This document shows positions 14,962-22,898 of a DNA stretch of 64,000 bases, piece after piece (position 1 is the stretch's first letter; every line of letters begins with the position of its first letter). The stretch is taken from contig JAHFCF010000003.1 of assembly GCA_023249645.1 (NCBI GenBank), positions 1-64,000 of the forward strand. The letters are read 5' to 3'. The stretch is from Elusimicrobiota bacterium (GTDB lineage Bacteria > Elusimicrobiota > Elusimicrobia > UBA1565 > UBA9628). The notes beneath the pieces were generated by a model. It had not been told where the DNA came from. It saw nothing but the letters and a program-made list of their open reading frames with translations, and ran no database searches. Made by a program: the position numbers and the translations under genes.

Positions 14962-16863
14962 ATGGCGCAGAAACCGATGCCATCGCCCGCTCCGTCCCGA
15001 TCCCTGGCGTGGACTCTGTTCGCCCTGGTCGTGGTCACTCTGGGAATGCGCAGCGCGGGCTATCTGCGCGCCTTCCACCACGGGCATGTCATCTTCTTCG
15101 GCAATGACTCCTGGTGCCACATGCGCCGCATCGAGTTCGCCGTCCGCCACGATCTGCGCGTGCCGGAGTTCGACCCTTATCTGAACTTTCCCCAAGGAGG
15201 AACGCCCGTCTGGGGGGGCCTTTTCGACCATCTCATCGCCGGGGCGGCGGTCCTTTCCGGCGCCGCCTATCTCGATCAGCATTCTTTGGAGGTCTTCTGC
15301 GCCTGGGCTCCGGCGGTCATGGGGGCCCTCTGTGTCTTGCCGCTCTTCTTTCTGGCCTACCGATGGTTCGGTCTGCGCGAGGCTGTCGCGGCCGGCGTTT
15401 TCCTGGCGCTCTTGCCGAGCCATGCCCAGTACACGCTGCTGGGGAACCTGGATCACCATGTGCTCGAATGCCTGTTCTTCGGCGCGTCGAGCGCCGCGAT
15501 CCTGTGGCTTTGCGACGCTCCGCCGGATCAGATCCTGCGGCGGACACTGGTCGCCGCCCTTCTCATCTGGCTTCTCTTCCTGACGCATCCGGCCCTGGGC
15601 TGCCTTTATATCGGAGTCGTCTGGTGCGGGGCCGCGGTATCTGCCTGGTCAGGGCGCCTTGCCCGCGGGGCTGGTTGGGCGTTTTTCCTGCCCGCCGTCC
15701 TTTTGCTGCCCTATGCTTTTGAGAGCATCGCCGGTTTTCGCGGGATGAGCCGCTTGAGCGCGACGCCTTCCTGGGTCATGTATGAGCAGCTTTCCTTCCT
15801 GCACCCCTTGCTTCTGATCTTCTGCGGCCTGTCCGTCATGGCTTTGGCTGAAAAAGGCAGGGCGCGGGTCGTTCTGTCTCTGGCGGCCCTGGGGTCCCTG
15901 GCCGCCCTGGCCTGGCCGCTGTCTGCCGGTTCCGTCGATCTTTTTAAGCATGACCCATGGCTCAAGTACATCGCCGAGACGCGGCCGATACTGATCCCAT
16001 CTCCGGAAGCTGGCTGGGACGCGAGCTTCACCGTCCAGGTGTTCAGTTATTGGTTCTTCGCCTTTCCCCTCTGGTGGGTCTGGGTTTGGAGAGCGAAGAG
16101 GGACCTGTTCTTGAACGTCTGGACGGCCGCGGTATTCCTCCTCGTCAACCTCCAGCTGCGCTTCATGCCGATCGCCGCCTATGCGCTGGCAATCGCCCTG
16201 GCTTCGACCTTGGTCTGGGCCTGGGACCGGATGCGCGGCACGGATCTGGGGAGGTGCGTCCTCGGCGCTCTTCTCATCGCCGGTCTATGGCCTTGCTTGG
16301 CTTGGCAATGGTCCCTGGCCAAGGGGAGCCGCTACAAGTACATGTGCATCTCCGATCAGTTCTATGAGATGATGGAGGCGCTCAGAGCCAACAGTCCGAC
16401 CACCCAGGGCTACGAGGATGCGGACAAGAAGCCGGAGTACGGCGTGATCGCTCCGTGGGATTTCGGCCACGCCATCATCTATCTCGCGCATCGCGCCGTG
16501 GTGGCCGACCCCTTGGGACACGGCCTGACGCGATCGTATCGGTACTACTCGGCCGCGACGCCCCGGGAGGCCCTCTCACAGCTCCAGGATATCCGCTATG
16601 TCGTGGCGCAGGACTTGAGTTATTCCTTGACGCACCATGTCATGTCGGATTATCTCCACTTGCCCGAAGGCCATCCCATGCATGGCGGGGACTGGCACGG
16701 CCTGTTCCACATGAAGATCCTTCTGGATGCGCCCATGAAGGACGGCAACGGCCGGCCGACGACCTGGGGGCATCGTTTAGTCTATCGCTCCCTAGACGGG
16801 GGAGAGAGTCTGTACGAGATAGATCAGACAGTCGTTCGTCGGAATTCCGATTTGGTAAACTAG
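14962..16863 (+). CDS. STT3/PglB-like oligosaccharyltransferase, short paralog
   Basis: The 633-residue polytopic protein is clearly related along its length to the product of 9765. Active-site blocks are conserved: FFGNDSWCHMRRIEF (D49), LGNLDHHVLEC (D164-H165-H166), YIAETRPILIPSPEAGWD near residue 338 and APWDFGHAIIYL near residue 498. It also shares the SRYKYMCISDQFYE segment before the WDxG block. It ends about 160 residues earlier than the paralog. The function is predicted as transfer of a lipid-linked glycan to exported protein. Two copies may have different acceptor or donor preference. It is transcribed from the divergent promoter region and followed 4 bases later by a lipoprotein peptidase gene. 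Confidence 0.8.
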   Translation: MAQKPMPSPAPSRSLAWTLFALVVVTLGMRSAGYLRAFHHGHVIFFGNDSWCHMRRIEFAVRHDLRVPEFDPYLNFPQGGTPVWGGLFDHLIAGAAVLSGAAYLDQHSLEVFCAWAPAVMGALCVLPLFFLAYRWFGLREAVAAGVFLALLPSHAQYTLLGNLDHHVLECLFFGASSAAILWLCDAPPDQILRRTLVAALLIWLLFLTHPALGCLYIGVVWCGAAVSAWSGRLARGAGWAFFLPAVLLLPYAFESIAGFRGMSRLSATPSWVMYEQLSFLHPLLLIFCGLSVMALAEKGRARVVLSLAALGSLAALAWPLSAGSVDLFKHDPWLKYIAETRPILIPSPEAGWDASFTVQVFSYWFFAFPLWWVWVWRAKRDLFLNVWTAAVFLLVNLQLRFMPIAAYALAIALASTLVWAWDRMRGTDLGRCVLGALLIAGLWPCLAWQWSLAKGSRYKYMCISDQFYEMMEALRANSPTTQGYEDADKKPEYGVIAPWDFGHAIIYLAHRAVVADPLGHGLTRSYRYYSAATPREALSQLQDIRYVVAQDLSYSLTHHVMSDYLHLPEGHPMHGGDWHGLFHMKILLDAPMKDGNGRPTTWGHRLVYRSLDGGESLYEIDQTVVRRNSDLVN

Positions 16864-16867
16864 GGTC

Positions 16868-17695
16868 ATGCGATCCGGTCTTCTGGCGTTGTCAACGCTT
16901 CTTTTTTTATCCGCCTGCGTGGAGGTCCCCGGCGGCATGGACGAGGATCACCTGGCTCCCCGGGCTCTGCTCACCGGCGAGCTCTTCCCCGGTCTGGACG
17001 CCGGCGCCTCGGAAAACCAGAGTCTTCATTTCTTCGTGCGCGCCTACGGTCTCGGCCGGGTCCAGCAGATCGCGGACCTCGCCGAGGCGGACTACACCCG
17101 CATCATGGTGGACACGAACCTCTCCTCCTTCAAGCCCTTGGGAGGCCTTTACAAGATCGTGGTCTACGCCAACTCCGAGGAATATCGCCGCAAGACCGGG
17201 CAGCCGGACTGGTCGGGAGGCATGTCCGTGGGCAACACGATCTACTCCTATGAAGGGAGTTCCTTGGAGAGGACCATCGCCCATGAGATGACGCACCTCA
17301 TCTTCTTTGAGTACATGGGCCGCTCCAATCCGGACCAGCGCTGGGTCAATGAGGGCCTGGCCGTCTATGAGGAGAGCAAGGCCGGCCAGCCGACCTCCGG
17401 AGGCATGGCGCCGGCGCTGGCGCCGTGGCCCGTCGGCTGGCAGCCGATGACCATGGACTCGATGATCCGCATGATCCCGGCTTCGGAGCGGGAGCGCACG
17501 GTCAATGCGTGGTACGCCCAGGCCGTGAGCCTGGTGCGCTTCATGATCGAACGCGGCGGCCGCATCGGCTTCAGCCAATTCCTCGGCGATCTCCGGCAGG
17601 ACGCTCCTTTCGACAAGGCGATCGGCGACGCGTTCCCCGGCGTCTGGCGGGACCTCCCTGATTTCTACGCCTCCTGGTCCAGGGCTCAGCAGTGA
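16868..17695 (+). CDS. Lipoprotein zinc metallopeptidase (MA-like gluzincin)
   Basis: The 275-residue protein has a lipobox signal peptide (LLFLSAC, Cys17) and should be anchored to the outer or inner membrane. The catalytic site is IAHEMTHLIFFEY (HExxH) followed by RWVNEGLAVYEE, which supplies the third ligand Glu, the pattern of Peptidase_MA-like gluzincins (PF13485). Substrates are unknown. A TAAACT box ends 6 bases before the ATG, so it may have its own leaderless start besides read-through from the oligosaccharyltransferase gene. The TGA stop overlaps the GTG start of the Cu-ATPase. Confidence 0.82.
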   Translation: MRSGLLALSTLLFLSACVEVPGGMDEDHLAPRALLTGELFPGLDAGASENQSLHFFVRAYGLGRVQQIADLAEADYTRIMVDTNLSSFKPLGGLYKIVVYANSEEYRRKTGQPDWSGGMSVGNTIYSYEGSSLERTIAHEMTHLIFFEYMGRSNPDQRWVNEGLAVYEESKAGQPTSGGMAPALAPWPVGWQPMTMDSMIRMIPASERERTVNAWYAQAVSLVRFMIERGGRIGFSQFLGDLRQDAPFDKAIGDAFPGVWRDLPDFYASWSRAQQ

Positions 17696-19896
17696 CGGCC
17701 CAGCCTGTCCATGTCGTCCTGCCCGTGCGCGGCATGCACTGCGCTTCCTGCGTGGTCCGCATCGAGGCGGCTTTGAAAAGCCTCGAGGGCGTCCTGTCCG
17801 CCAGCGCGGACCTGGCCTCGCGCACCGTGGCCGTTTCCTTTGTGGCGGTCCCCGGCCAGCTCGGCGTGCGGGACTTGAAGCGCGCCGTCGAGAGAGCGGG
17901 CTATGACGTTCTGGGGGAATCTGGATCCCGCGTGGAGGCTGAGAATCGGAGCCTCTGGGCCCAACAGGAGGAGGAGGGCGTCCTTTTGAGGCGGCTTCAA
18001 GGCGGGCTTTTCCTGGCCGCGCCTCTCTACTTCGCCGACGCCTGGAATCTCTCGCTTTACACGCGCTTGCTTCTAGCACTTCCTTTGCAGGTCTGGGGAG
18101 GCTGGCATTTCCACGAGGGATTGTGGAGAAGCATCCGGCGCCGCCGGGCTGACATGAACACCCTGGTGTCTTTGAGCACTTGGGCGGCTTTCCTTTATTC
18201 CGCCTATGTCACGCTCCTGCCTGAGACCCTGCCCTTGGCTGCGCGCCATGACCAGTGGGACGCGGTCTCCGGCCTCATCATCCTGGTGACCTTGGGGCGC
18301 TGGCTGGAATCCAAGACCCGCGGCAAGGCCAACGAGGCCGTGGCCCGGCTCATGCGCATCGCGCCCAAGACCGCGCGCGTGCAGCGGGGGGAGAGGTTCG
18401 AGACCCTTCCCATCGCCGAGGTCCAGGTGGGCGAGGTCGTTTTGATCCGGCCTGGCGAGCAGGTCGGCTTGGACGGCACGGTGCTCAGCGGCGATTCCAC
18501 GGTGGATGAGTCGCTTTTGACCGGAGAGAGCCTGCCCGTGGAAAAATCCGCGGGCTCGGCCGTGTGGGGGGGGACCATCAACAAGACCGGCGCTCTGGAG
18601 ATCCGCGTGGCCAAGCCCGGCTCCGAGTCGGCCCTGGCCCGCATCGTGGAGGCGGTCCGCATGAGCGCCGCGGCCAAGCCGCGCGTGCAGCGTTTCGCCG
18701 ACCGCGTCGCGGCGGTCTTCGTCCCTCTCGTGATCCTCCTGGCCGTGTCCGTCGCGCTGGTGTGGGCGTTCTGGGGTCCGGAACCGAAATCCATTTTCGC
18801 GCTGACCTGTCTGATCTCGGTCTTCGCCGTGGCCTGTCCCTGCGCCTTGGGGTTGGCCACGCCCTTGGCCGTGTCCGCGGGCATGGGACGAGCCGCCCAG
18901 ATGGGCGTCTTCATCCGCAATGCCGATGTCTTGGAGGCCGTGGGCCAACTCCATGTGGTGCTTTTCGACAAGACCGGGACCTTGACCGAGGGCAGGCCCC
19001 GCGTGGAGTCCCTCATCCTCGTCGAGGGAGAGCGCGAGGAGACCTTGGCCTACGCCTTGGCCGCTGAGCGCCGCTCCGAGCATCCCTTCGCCTCCGCGGT
19101 TCGCGATTATGCCGAGGCGCAGGGGATATCCGCGGCTCCGGTGGATTCTTTCGAATCCTTCCCGGGGCGAGGCGTGCTGATCCGCAGCGGCGCTCGCACC
19201 ATCCGCGCGGGGAGCCTTTCTTGGCTCAAGGAGAACGGCGCGTCCTTGTCTGCGGATCAGGTCCGCAAGCTGCAGGATGCGGCCGGCTCGATCTTGGGCG
19301 TGGCGCAGGATGGTCGATTCTTGGGAGCCTTCATCCTTGCCGACGCCGTGAGGCCCTCGGCGAAGGGGGCCGTCTCCGCCCTTAAGGCCATGGGCTTGGA
19401 GGTGTATCTCATCTCCGGAGACCGCAACGCCTTGGCCTATCGCGTGGCCGAGGCCGTGGGCATCGGGACGGTGTTCGCCGAGATCGATCCGGAGGAGAAG
19501 GCGAAGACCGTCGAGCGTCTGCGCTCCGAGGGCAAGCGGGTGGCCATGGTGGGAGAGGGCTTCAACGACGCGCCGGCCTTGAGCGTGGCGGACATCGGCA
19601 TCTCCCTGGCCTCGGGCACGGACATCGCGACCGAAGCCGCGGACATGACGCTGATGAGCTCGGATCTGCTCGTCTTGGCAAAGGCCCTGCGGCTTTGCCG
19701 CAAGACCCGCCGCGTCATCTGGGAGAATCTCTTCTGGGCTTTTGCTTATAATCTCTTGCTGATCCCCGTGGCTGCCGGGGCGCTCTATCCGTGGTTCGGC
19801 GTGATGCTCAAGCCGCAGTACGCGGGCGCGGCCATGGCGTTGAGTTCCGTGTCCGTCGCGCTTAATTCGCTTCGTCTGAGGAGGAAGGAGATATGA
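17692..19896 (+). CDS. copA: Cu(I)-type P1B ATPase (CopA-like)
   Basis: The 734-residue heavy-metal ATPase has one N-terminal HMA domain (GMHCASC, Cys17/Cys20). The transmembrane metal site VACPCALGLATP lies near residue 381, the phosphorylated DKTGTLTEG at Asp426, and HPFASAV holds the nucleotide-binding HP. The last helices contain FAYNLLLIP and MALSS, the Cu(I) signature of CopA. It should export cytosolic Cu(I). The hinge motif is GEGFNDAPAL instead of GDGxNDxPAL: the Mg-binding Asp is Glu622. It starts at GTG inside the previous stop codon and overlaps queF by 4 bases. Confidence 0.9.
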   Translation: MTAQPVHVVLPVRGMHCASCVVRIEAALKSLEGVLSASADLASRTVAVSFVAVPGQLGVRDLKRAVERAGYDVLGESGSRVEAENRSLWAQQEEEGVLLRRLQGGLFLAAPLYFADAWNLSLYTRLLLALPLQVWGGWHFHEGLWRSIRRRRADMNTLVSLSTWAAFLYSAYVTLLPETLPLAARHDQWDAVSGLIILVTLGRWLESKTRGKANEAVARLMRIAPKTARVQRGERFETLPIAEVQVGEVVLIRPGEQVGLDGTVLSGDSTVDESLLTGESLPVEKSAGSAVWGGTINKTGALEIRVAKPGSESALARIVEAVRMSAAAKPRVQRFADRVAAVFVPLVILLAVSVALVWAFWGPEPKSIFALTCLISVFAVACPCALGLATPLAVSAGMGRAAQMGVFIRNADVLEAVGQLHVVLFDKTGTLTEGRPRVESLILVEGEREETLAYALAAERRSEHPFASAVRDYAEAQGISAAPVDSFESFPGRGVLIRSGARTIRAGSLSWLKENGASLSADQVRKLQDAAGSILGVAQDGRFLGAFILADAVRPSAKGAVSALKAMGLEVYLISGDRNALAYRVAEAVGIGTVFAEIDPEEKAKTVERLRSEGKRVAMVGEGFNDAPALSVADIGISLASGTDIATEAADMTLMSSDLLVLAKALRLCRKTRRVIWENLFWAFAYNLLLIPVAAGALYPWFGVMLKPQYAGAAMALSSVSVALNSLRLRRKEI

Positions 19897-20309
19897 AGAA
19901 GAAACTGGTCTACGGATATGGTCCCCAGCTGGCGCTCTCGGGAGAAAATGATCCCTTGCCGCCCTTGGAGACTTGGCCCAACCAACATGCGGGCTACGAG
20001 ATCCGCATCGAATGCCCGGAGTTCACTTCCGTGTGCCCCAAGACCAAGCTGCCGGATTTCGGGACCTTGGTCCTGGAGTACGAGCCGGACAAGCTCTGCG
20101 TGGAGCTGAAGTCCTTCAAATACTATCTGCTGGGCTACCGCAACATGGGCATCTTCTACGAGAACGCGGTCAACCGCGTCCTCGGCGACGTGGTCCAGGC
20201 CGTGAAACCCGTTTGGGTCCAATTGACCGGCTCGTTCACCTCGCGCGGCGGCATGCACTCGACGGTGACGGCGCGCTGCGGCAAAAGGAAGCTGGCGAGA
20301 GGCTCTTGA
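19893..20309 (+). CDS. queF: NADPH-dependent 7-cyano-7-deazaguanine reductase
   Basis: QueF reduces preQ0 to preQ1 in queuosine tRNA modification. The 138-residue protein is the short unimodular type. ECPEFTSVCPKTKLPDFG contains the catalytic Cys and the Asp, and ELKSFKYYLLGYRNMGIFYE is the QueF signature with substrate-binding Glu. FTSRGGMHSTVTA resembles the C-terminal block. A strong Shine-Dalgarno (AGGAGGAAGGAG) lies in the end of copA, with 4-base overlap. Neighbouring queuosine genes are not present. This is the last gene of the 16868-20309 unit. Confidence 0.93.
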   Translation: MKKKLVYGYGPQLALSGENDPLPPLETWPNQHAGYEIRIECPEFTSVCPKTKLPDFGTLVLEYEPDKLCVELKSFKYYLLGYRNMGIFYENAVNRVLGDVVQAVKPVWVQLTGSFTSRGGMHSTVTARCGKRKLARGS

Positions 20310-20356
20310 CATTGTAGCTTTTCCAGACTACAATTGTAGTAACAATGGACTACAAT
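20306..20356 (+). promoter_or_regulatory. Near-consensus sigma-70 promoter with four operator heptamers, MNT-HEPN module
   Basis: TTGACA (20306-20311), a 17-base spacer and TACAAT (20329-20334) precede the ATG at 20345 by 10 bases. The heptamer ATTGTAG or its complement CTACAAT occurs four times: 20311-20317, 20328-20334, 20333-20339 and 20350-20356. The middle two form the perfect 12-base palindrome CTACAATTGTAG across the -10 box, and the last lies within the first codons. This is the expected layout of an autorepressed toxin-antitoxin promoter. Confidence 0.8.
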
Positions 20357-20935
20357 CAATCCGGCCTCCTCACTCTCTTCAGATCGAAGGCGCGCCGTGC
20401 CTTGCTGGCTTTTTTCTTCACCAATCCGGAACAGGAAAGCTTCCCGCGCCAGCTCGAAAGGATTTTGGGGATTTTTGTGGCCAATCTTCAGAGGGAGCTG
20501 ATAGCTCTGGAGCGGTCCGGCCTGCTGAAAGCCCGACGTCTGGGGAAACTCAAACTCTATCAGCTGAACCAGCAGCATCCTCTTTATCCGGATCTCAAGG
20601 GTTTGGTGGCTAAGACTGTCGGCCTTGAGGAATTGCTCCGCAGCCGCCTGGCCGCGATCGCAGGCATTGAGGCGGTCGGCATCTATGGTTCTTTTGCGAG
20701 GAGCCAAGAGCGCGCGGATAGCGACATCGACATCCTGATCCTGGGCCATGTGGATGAAAAAACGCTCATCCCCGCGATCAGGCGTCTTGAAAAAATGCTC
20801 CAACGCGAAATCAACTACACGCTCTATAGGCCGGAGGACTGGAAGAAAAGGAAAGCGGCCAAAGATCCGTTTGTCCTGGAAGTGCTCAGGCAGCCCCGAA
20901 TCCCGCTCATTGGAGGACCCAATGGCATCCAATGA
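20345..20935 (+). CDS. Winged-helix plus MNT nucleotidyltransferase (antitoxin-type)
   Basis: The 196-residue protein fuses an N-terminal ArsR-like winged helix (about residues 5-75, NLQRELIALERSGLLKARRLGK) to a minimal nucleotidyltransferase with GSFARSQERADSDIDILIL, which fits the GSX10DXD motif of MntA antitoxins. In MntA-HepT pairs the nucleotidyltransferase AMPylates and neutralises the HEPN RNase. Here the DNA-binding part probably represses its own promoter through the CTACAAT sites. The short leader makes the message nearly leaderless. The HEPN gene overlaps the end by 14 bases with its own GGAGG. Confidence 0.8.
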   Translation: MDYNQSGLLTLFRSKARRALLAFFFTNPEQESFPRQLERILGIFVANLQRELIALERSGLLKARRLGKLKLYQLNQQHPLYPDLKGLVAKTVGLEELLRSRLAAIAGIEAVGIYGSFARSQERADSDIDILILGHVDEKTLIPAIRRLEKMLQREINYTLYRPEDWKKRKAAKDPFVLEVLRQPRIPLIGGPNGIQ

Positions 20936-21425
20936 CCTCCTGCGTGAGCTGATGGAGGGGGGATTTCTGAAGGAGCATCGCAAAGACCCCGAGCAGGCCA
21001 AGAAACTTTTGCTTCGTTCATTGCGTGATATTAAGACGGCAAAAGCCAATCTGGAGATCGACGAGGAAGCTGCCTACACTTTCGCCTATTTGGCTATGTT
21101 GCGGTCGGGACGAGCGCTCATGTTTCTCAAGGGTTACCGCCCGATGGATGGCCGGCAGCATAAGACCGTGGTCGACGTGGCCGGTTTCTTCTTGGGGCAT
21201 GCCTACGAGGATTTGGTCTATCAATTCGAAAGGATGCGGCGCAAGCGCAACCAATTCACCTACGAGCCCGATCTCCCTATCGGCCTCCAAGAAGCGCGGG
21301 ATGGCCTCAGAACGGCTCAGGAGTTCGTCCGGAAAATCTTTCAAGAGGCCCGCAAGGAGAGTCCGCAGCTTGAGCTGGAGTTGGGGGCTGTGACTGAAAC
21401 GGATTTGTCAGACTCAGGCTCCTAG
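20922..21425 (+). CDS. HEPN domain protein (toxin-type partner of MNT)
   Basis: The ATG at 20922 follows a GGAGG Shine-Dalgarno inside the upstream gene. The 167-residue helical protein has a HEPN profile: AYTFAYLAMLRSGRALMFLKGYRP, then the block HKTVVDVAGFFLG, then ERMRRKRNQFTYEP. Canonical HepT RNases carry Rx4HxY at this last place. Here the sequence is RNQFTY, with Tyr where the catalytic His is expected, so RNase activity is uncertain. Some HEPN subfamilies naturally have RN...Y. The last 25 residues are acidic and probably disordered. Confidence 0.75.
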   Translation: MASNDLLRELMEGGFLKEHRKDPEQAKKLLLRSLRDIKTAKANLEIDEEAAYTFAYLAMLRSGRALMFLKGYRPMDGRQHKTVVDVAGFFLGHAYEDLVYQFERMRRKRNQFTYEPDLPIGLQEARDGLRTAQEFVRKIFQEARKESPQLELELGAVTETDLSDSGS

Positions 21426-21455
21426 AACCTTTTGGGTCGAAAGGCCCATAAGGTG

Positions 21456-21482
21456 TATAATGTGTCTCCCTTTATAAGGGAG
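21456..21482 (+). promoter_or_regulatory. -10 box and initiation-site hairpin upstream of bactofilin-like gene
   Basis: TATAAT (21456-21461) is followed by CTCCCTT/AAGGGAG (21466-21472 and 21476-21482), a 7-bp stem with a 3-base loop at the predicted start of the RNA. An AAGGAG Shine-Dalgarno follows just before the ATG at 21505. A CCTAGAACCTTTTGGGTC segment upstream resembles the repeated motif found before other exported proteins. Confidence 0.5.
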
Positions 21483-21504
21483 TCCATCCAAGGAGATCGA
21501 TCTC

Positions 21505-22326
21505 ATGAAAAAAACAGCGGCATTCTTGATCCTCGGCATTTTATCTTTCGGCTCCGCGGCGACGCTGCGGGCTGAAACCTCCAGTCTTGTCAAGTTTGGA
21601 TCCGAGGCGGTCGTGCCTGAGGGCACGACGGTGAGAGACGCCGTCGCCATCGGCAGCGATGTCATCGTCGATGGAGTAGTCGAGAGGAATGCCGTGGCGA
21701 TCGGCGGGGACGTACGCGTCGGCGCCAAGGGCGCCGTGGGGCATAACACGGTCTCGATCGGCGGGGCGGTGATCCGGGCCAACGCGGCCTCCTTAGATGC
21801 GAAGTCCGTCGCCTTGGGATTCCCGAGATTGTCGGCGCTCCCTTTCTTCGGCATGCTCCTCGGCCTTTTGGCCATGATCAAGGTCATCGCGCTGGTGGGC
21901 TCCGTCATCCTGGCCCTCTTCATCGCCGGTCTTTTTCCCGCGCAGGTCGGCGCCGTGTCTTTCGCCATCGAGAGCAATGCTCGCCGAGCTGTCCTGATCG
22001 GACTCCTGGCCGCTTTCCTCTCGATCCCGGTCGCAGCGATGCTGCTCCTCTCGATCATCGGCATCCCGCTCATCCCCGTGGAGGTCCTCTTGATCGCGGT
22101 CGCGCTCATCGTCGGCTACGTCGCCATGGCGCAGCTCGTCGGCAAGAAGGCCTTCCAAACGATCCGCAAACCGGGCCAGCACATCCTCGCGGAGACTCTC
22201 GGCGGGCTCGTGATCCTCTGGCTCGTGGGCTGGGTGCCTCTGGCGGGCCACCTCGTGCGGCTGATCGTCGTTCTGATCGGATTCGGGGGCTGCCTCGACG
22301 TCGCCTACAAGGCTGTCCGTCGCTGA
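21505..22326 (+). CDS. Exported bactofilin-like repeat protein with membrane domain
   Basis: The 273-residue protein has a signal peptide (MKKTAAFLILGILSFGSAA). Residues about 30-100 form short beta-helix-like repeats (VRDAVAIGSDVIVDG, VERNAVAIGGDVRVG, VGHNTVSIGGAVI) similar to polymer-forming bactofilin repeats. Four or five membrane segments follow (about 110-260). Bactofilins are normally cytoplasmic scaffolds; a signal peptide would put these repeats in the periplasm. I know of no assigned function for this arrangement. It lies between two toxin-antitoxin-like modules but has its own promoter signal. Confidence 0.7.
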   Translation: MKKTAAFLILGILSFGSAATLRAETSSLVKFGSEAVVPEGTTVRDAVAIGSDVIVDGVVERNAVAIGGDVRVGAKGAVGHNTVSIGGAVIRANAASLDAKSVALGFPRLSALPFFGMLLGLLAMIKVIALVGSVILALFIAGLFPAQVGAVSFAIESNARRAVLIGLLAAFLSIPVAAMLLLSIIGIPLIPVEVLLIAVALIVGYVAMAQLVGKKAFQTIRKPGQHILAETLGGLVILWLVGWVPLAGHLVRLIVVLIGFGGCLDVAYKAVRR

Positions 22327-22333
22327 GAGGGTA

Positions 22334-22373
22334 TTGACAGAAACTCGCTCATGACATATAATATGTCATGAGC
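22334..22373 (+). promoter_or_regulatory. Consensus sigma-70 promoter overlapped by a 27-base palindrome
   Basis: TTGACA (22334-22339), exactly 17 bases, then TATAAT (22357-22362); the ATG begins 6 bases later at 22368, so transcription should start at or next to the start codon. A perfect palindrome with 13-base arms and one central base (22347-22359 and 22361-22373, arm GCTCATGACATAT) covers the -10 box and the start codon. This is a strong candidate operator for autorepression. Confidence 0.88.
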
Positions 22374-22898
22374 TCATTAGTTCAAATAACTTTGCAGGAC
22401 GGCCATCCGCGCTCCTTGGCGCGTCTCGACGAGAGCGGGAAAGTCCTCCAAAAGGCGCAGACGGTCTGGGGCGTGGCAGAATTCTGCCGCCAGGCGCGCA
22501 AATCCCGCCGCCAACTCTATCGGGACATCCGCCATGGGAAGATCAAGCCCTTGGGGAAATTCCTTGGGGAATGGCTGCTGGATCCCTCGGAGCTTGTCAA
22601 GCTTCATCCGCTTCCGCCTTCCTTGGCGTCGTTGCTGCCAGAATATGACCTCGGCTCCTTGGATCCTTGGGGATCGGCAGACCTCTTGCTGGCCAGAATA
22701 CTGCGCTTTGGAGGTCGGGATCGCCTGCGCTGGGCTTTCTCTTTCTATGGAGAGGCCAGGATCAAGCGTTTTATCATGGAAAAAGGGATGCGCCAATTGG
22801 ATCCGCGCTCCTCGGGATTCTGGAGCTGCTATTTCCACTTGGAGCCCTGGCGTGCTGCTGCGGCGACGCAGAAGGGACGCCAGTGGGGGGGGGCCTGA
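22368..22898 (+). CDS. HTH-DUF6922 antitoxin-like protein of an AbiEii pair
   Basis: The 176-residue protein has a central helix-turn-helix of the excisionase/MerR-like kind (WGVAEFCRQARKSRRQLYRD, then GKIKPLGKFLGEWLLDPSEL). The C-terminal half resembles DUF6922 (LLPEYDLGSLDP, LLARILRFGGRDRLRWAF, then RQLDPRSSGFWSCYF), a domain often encoded upstream of AbiEii nucleotidyltransferases. The predicted role is antitoxin and autorepressor binding the palindrome at its own start. The TGA overlaps the next ATG by one base (TGATG), showing tight coupling. Confidence 0.72.
   Translation: MSSLVQITLQDGHPRSLARLDESGKVLQKAQTVWGVAEFCRQARKSRRQLYRDIRHGKIKPLGKFLGEWLLDPSELVKLHPLPPSLASLLPEYDLGSLDPWGSADLLLARILRFGGRDRLRWAFSFYGEARIKRFIMEKGMRQLDPRSSGFWSCYFHLEPWRAAAATQKGRQWGGA

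Noticed and set aside
12884-14983. Longer start for the GT-C protein at 14983
   Set aside because: It would cross the divergent promoter and the start of the second oligosaccharyltransferase gene; ATG 14926 fits better.
13392-15038. 548-codon minus-strand frame
   Set aside because: It is a +1 shadow of the GT-C gene; the other frame has the membrane helices and codon pattern of a real protein.
16907-18079. 390-codon minus-strand frame across two genes
   Set aside because: It is antisense to the lipoprotein peptidase and copA; composition is typical of a shadow frame.
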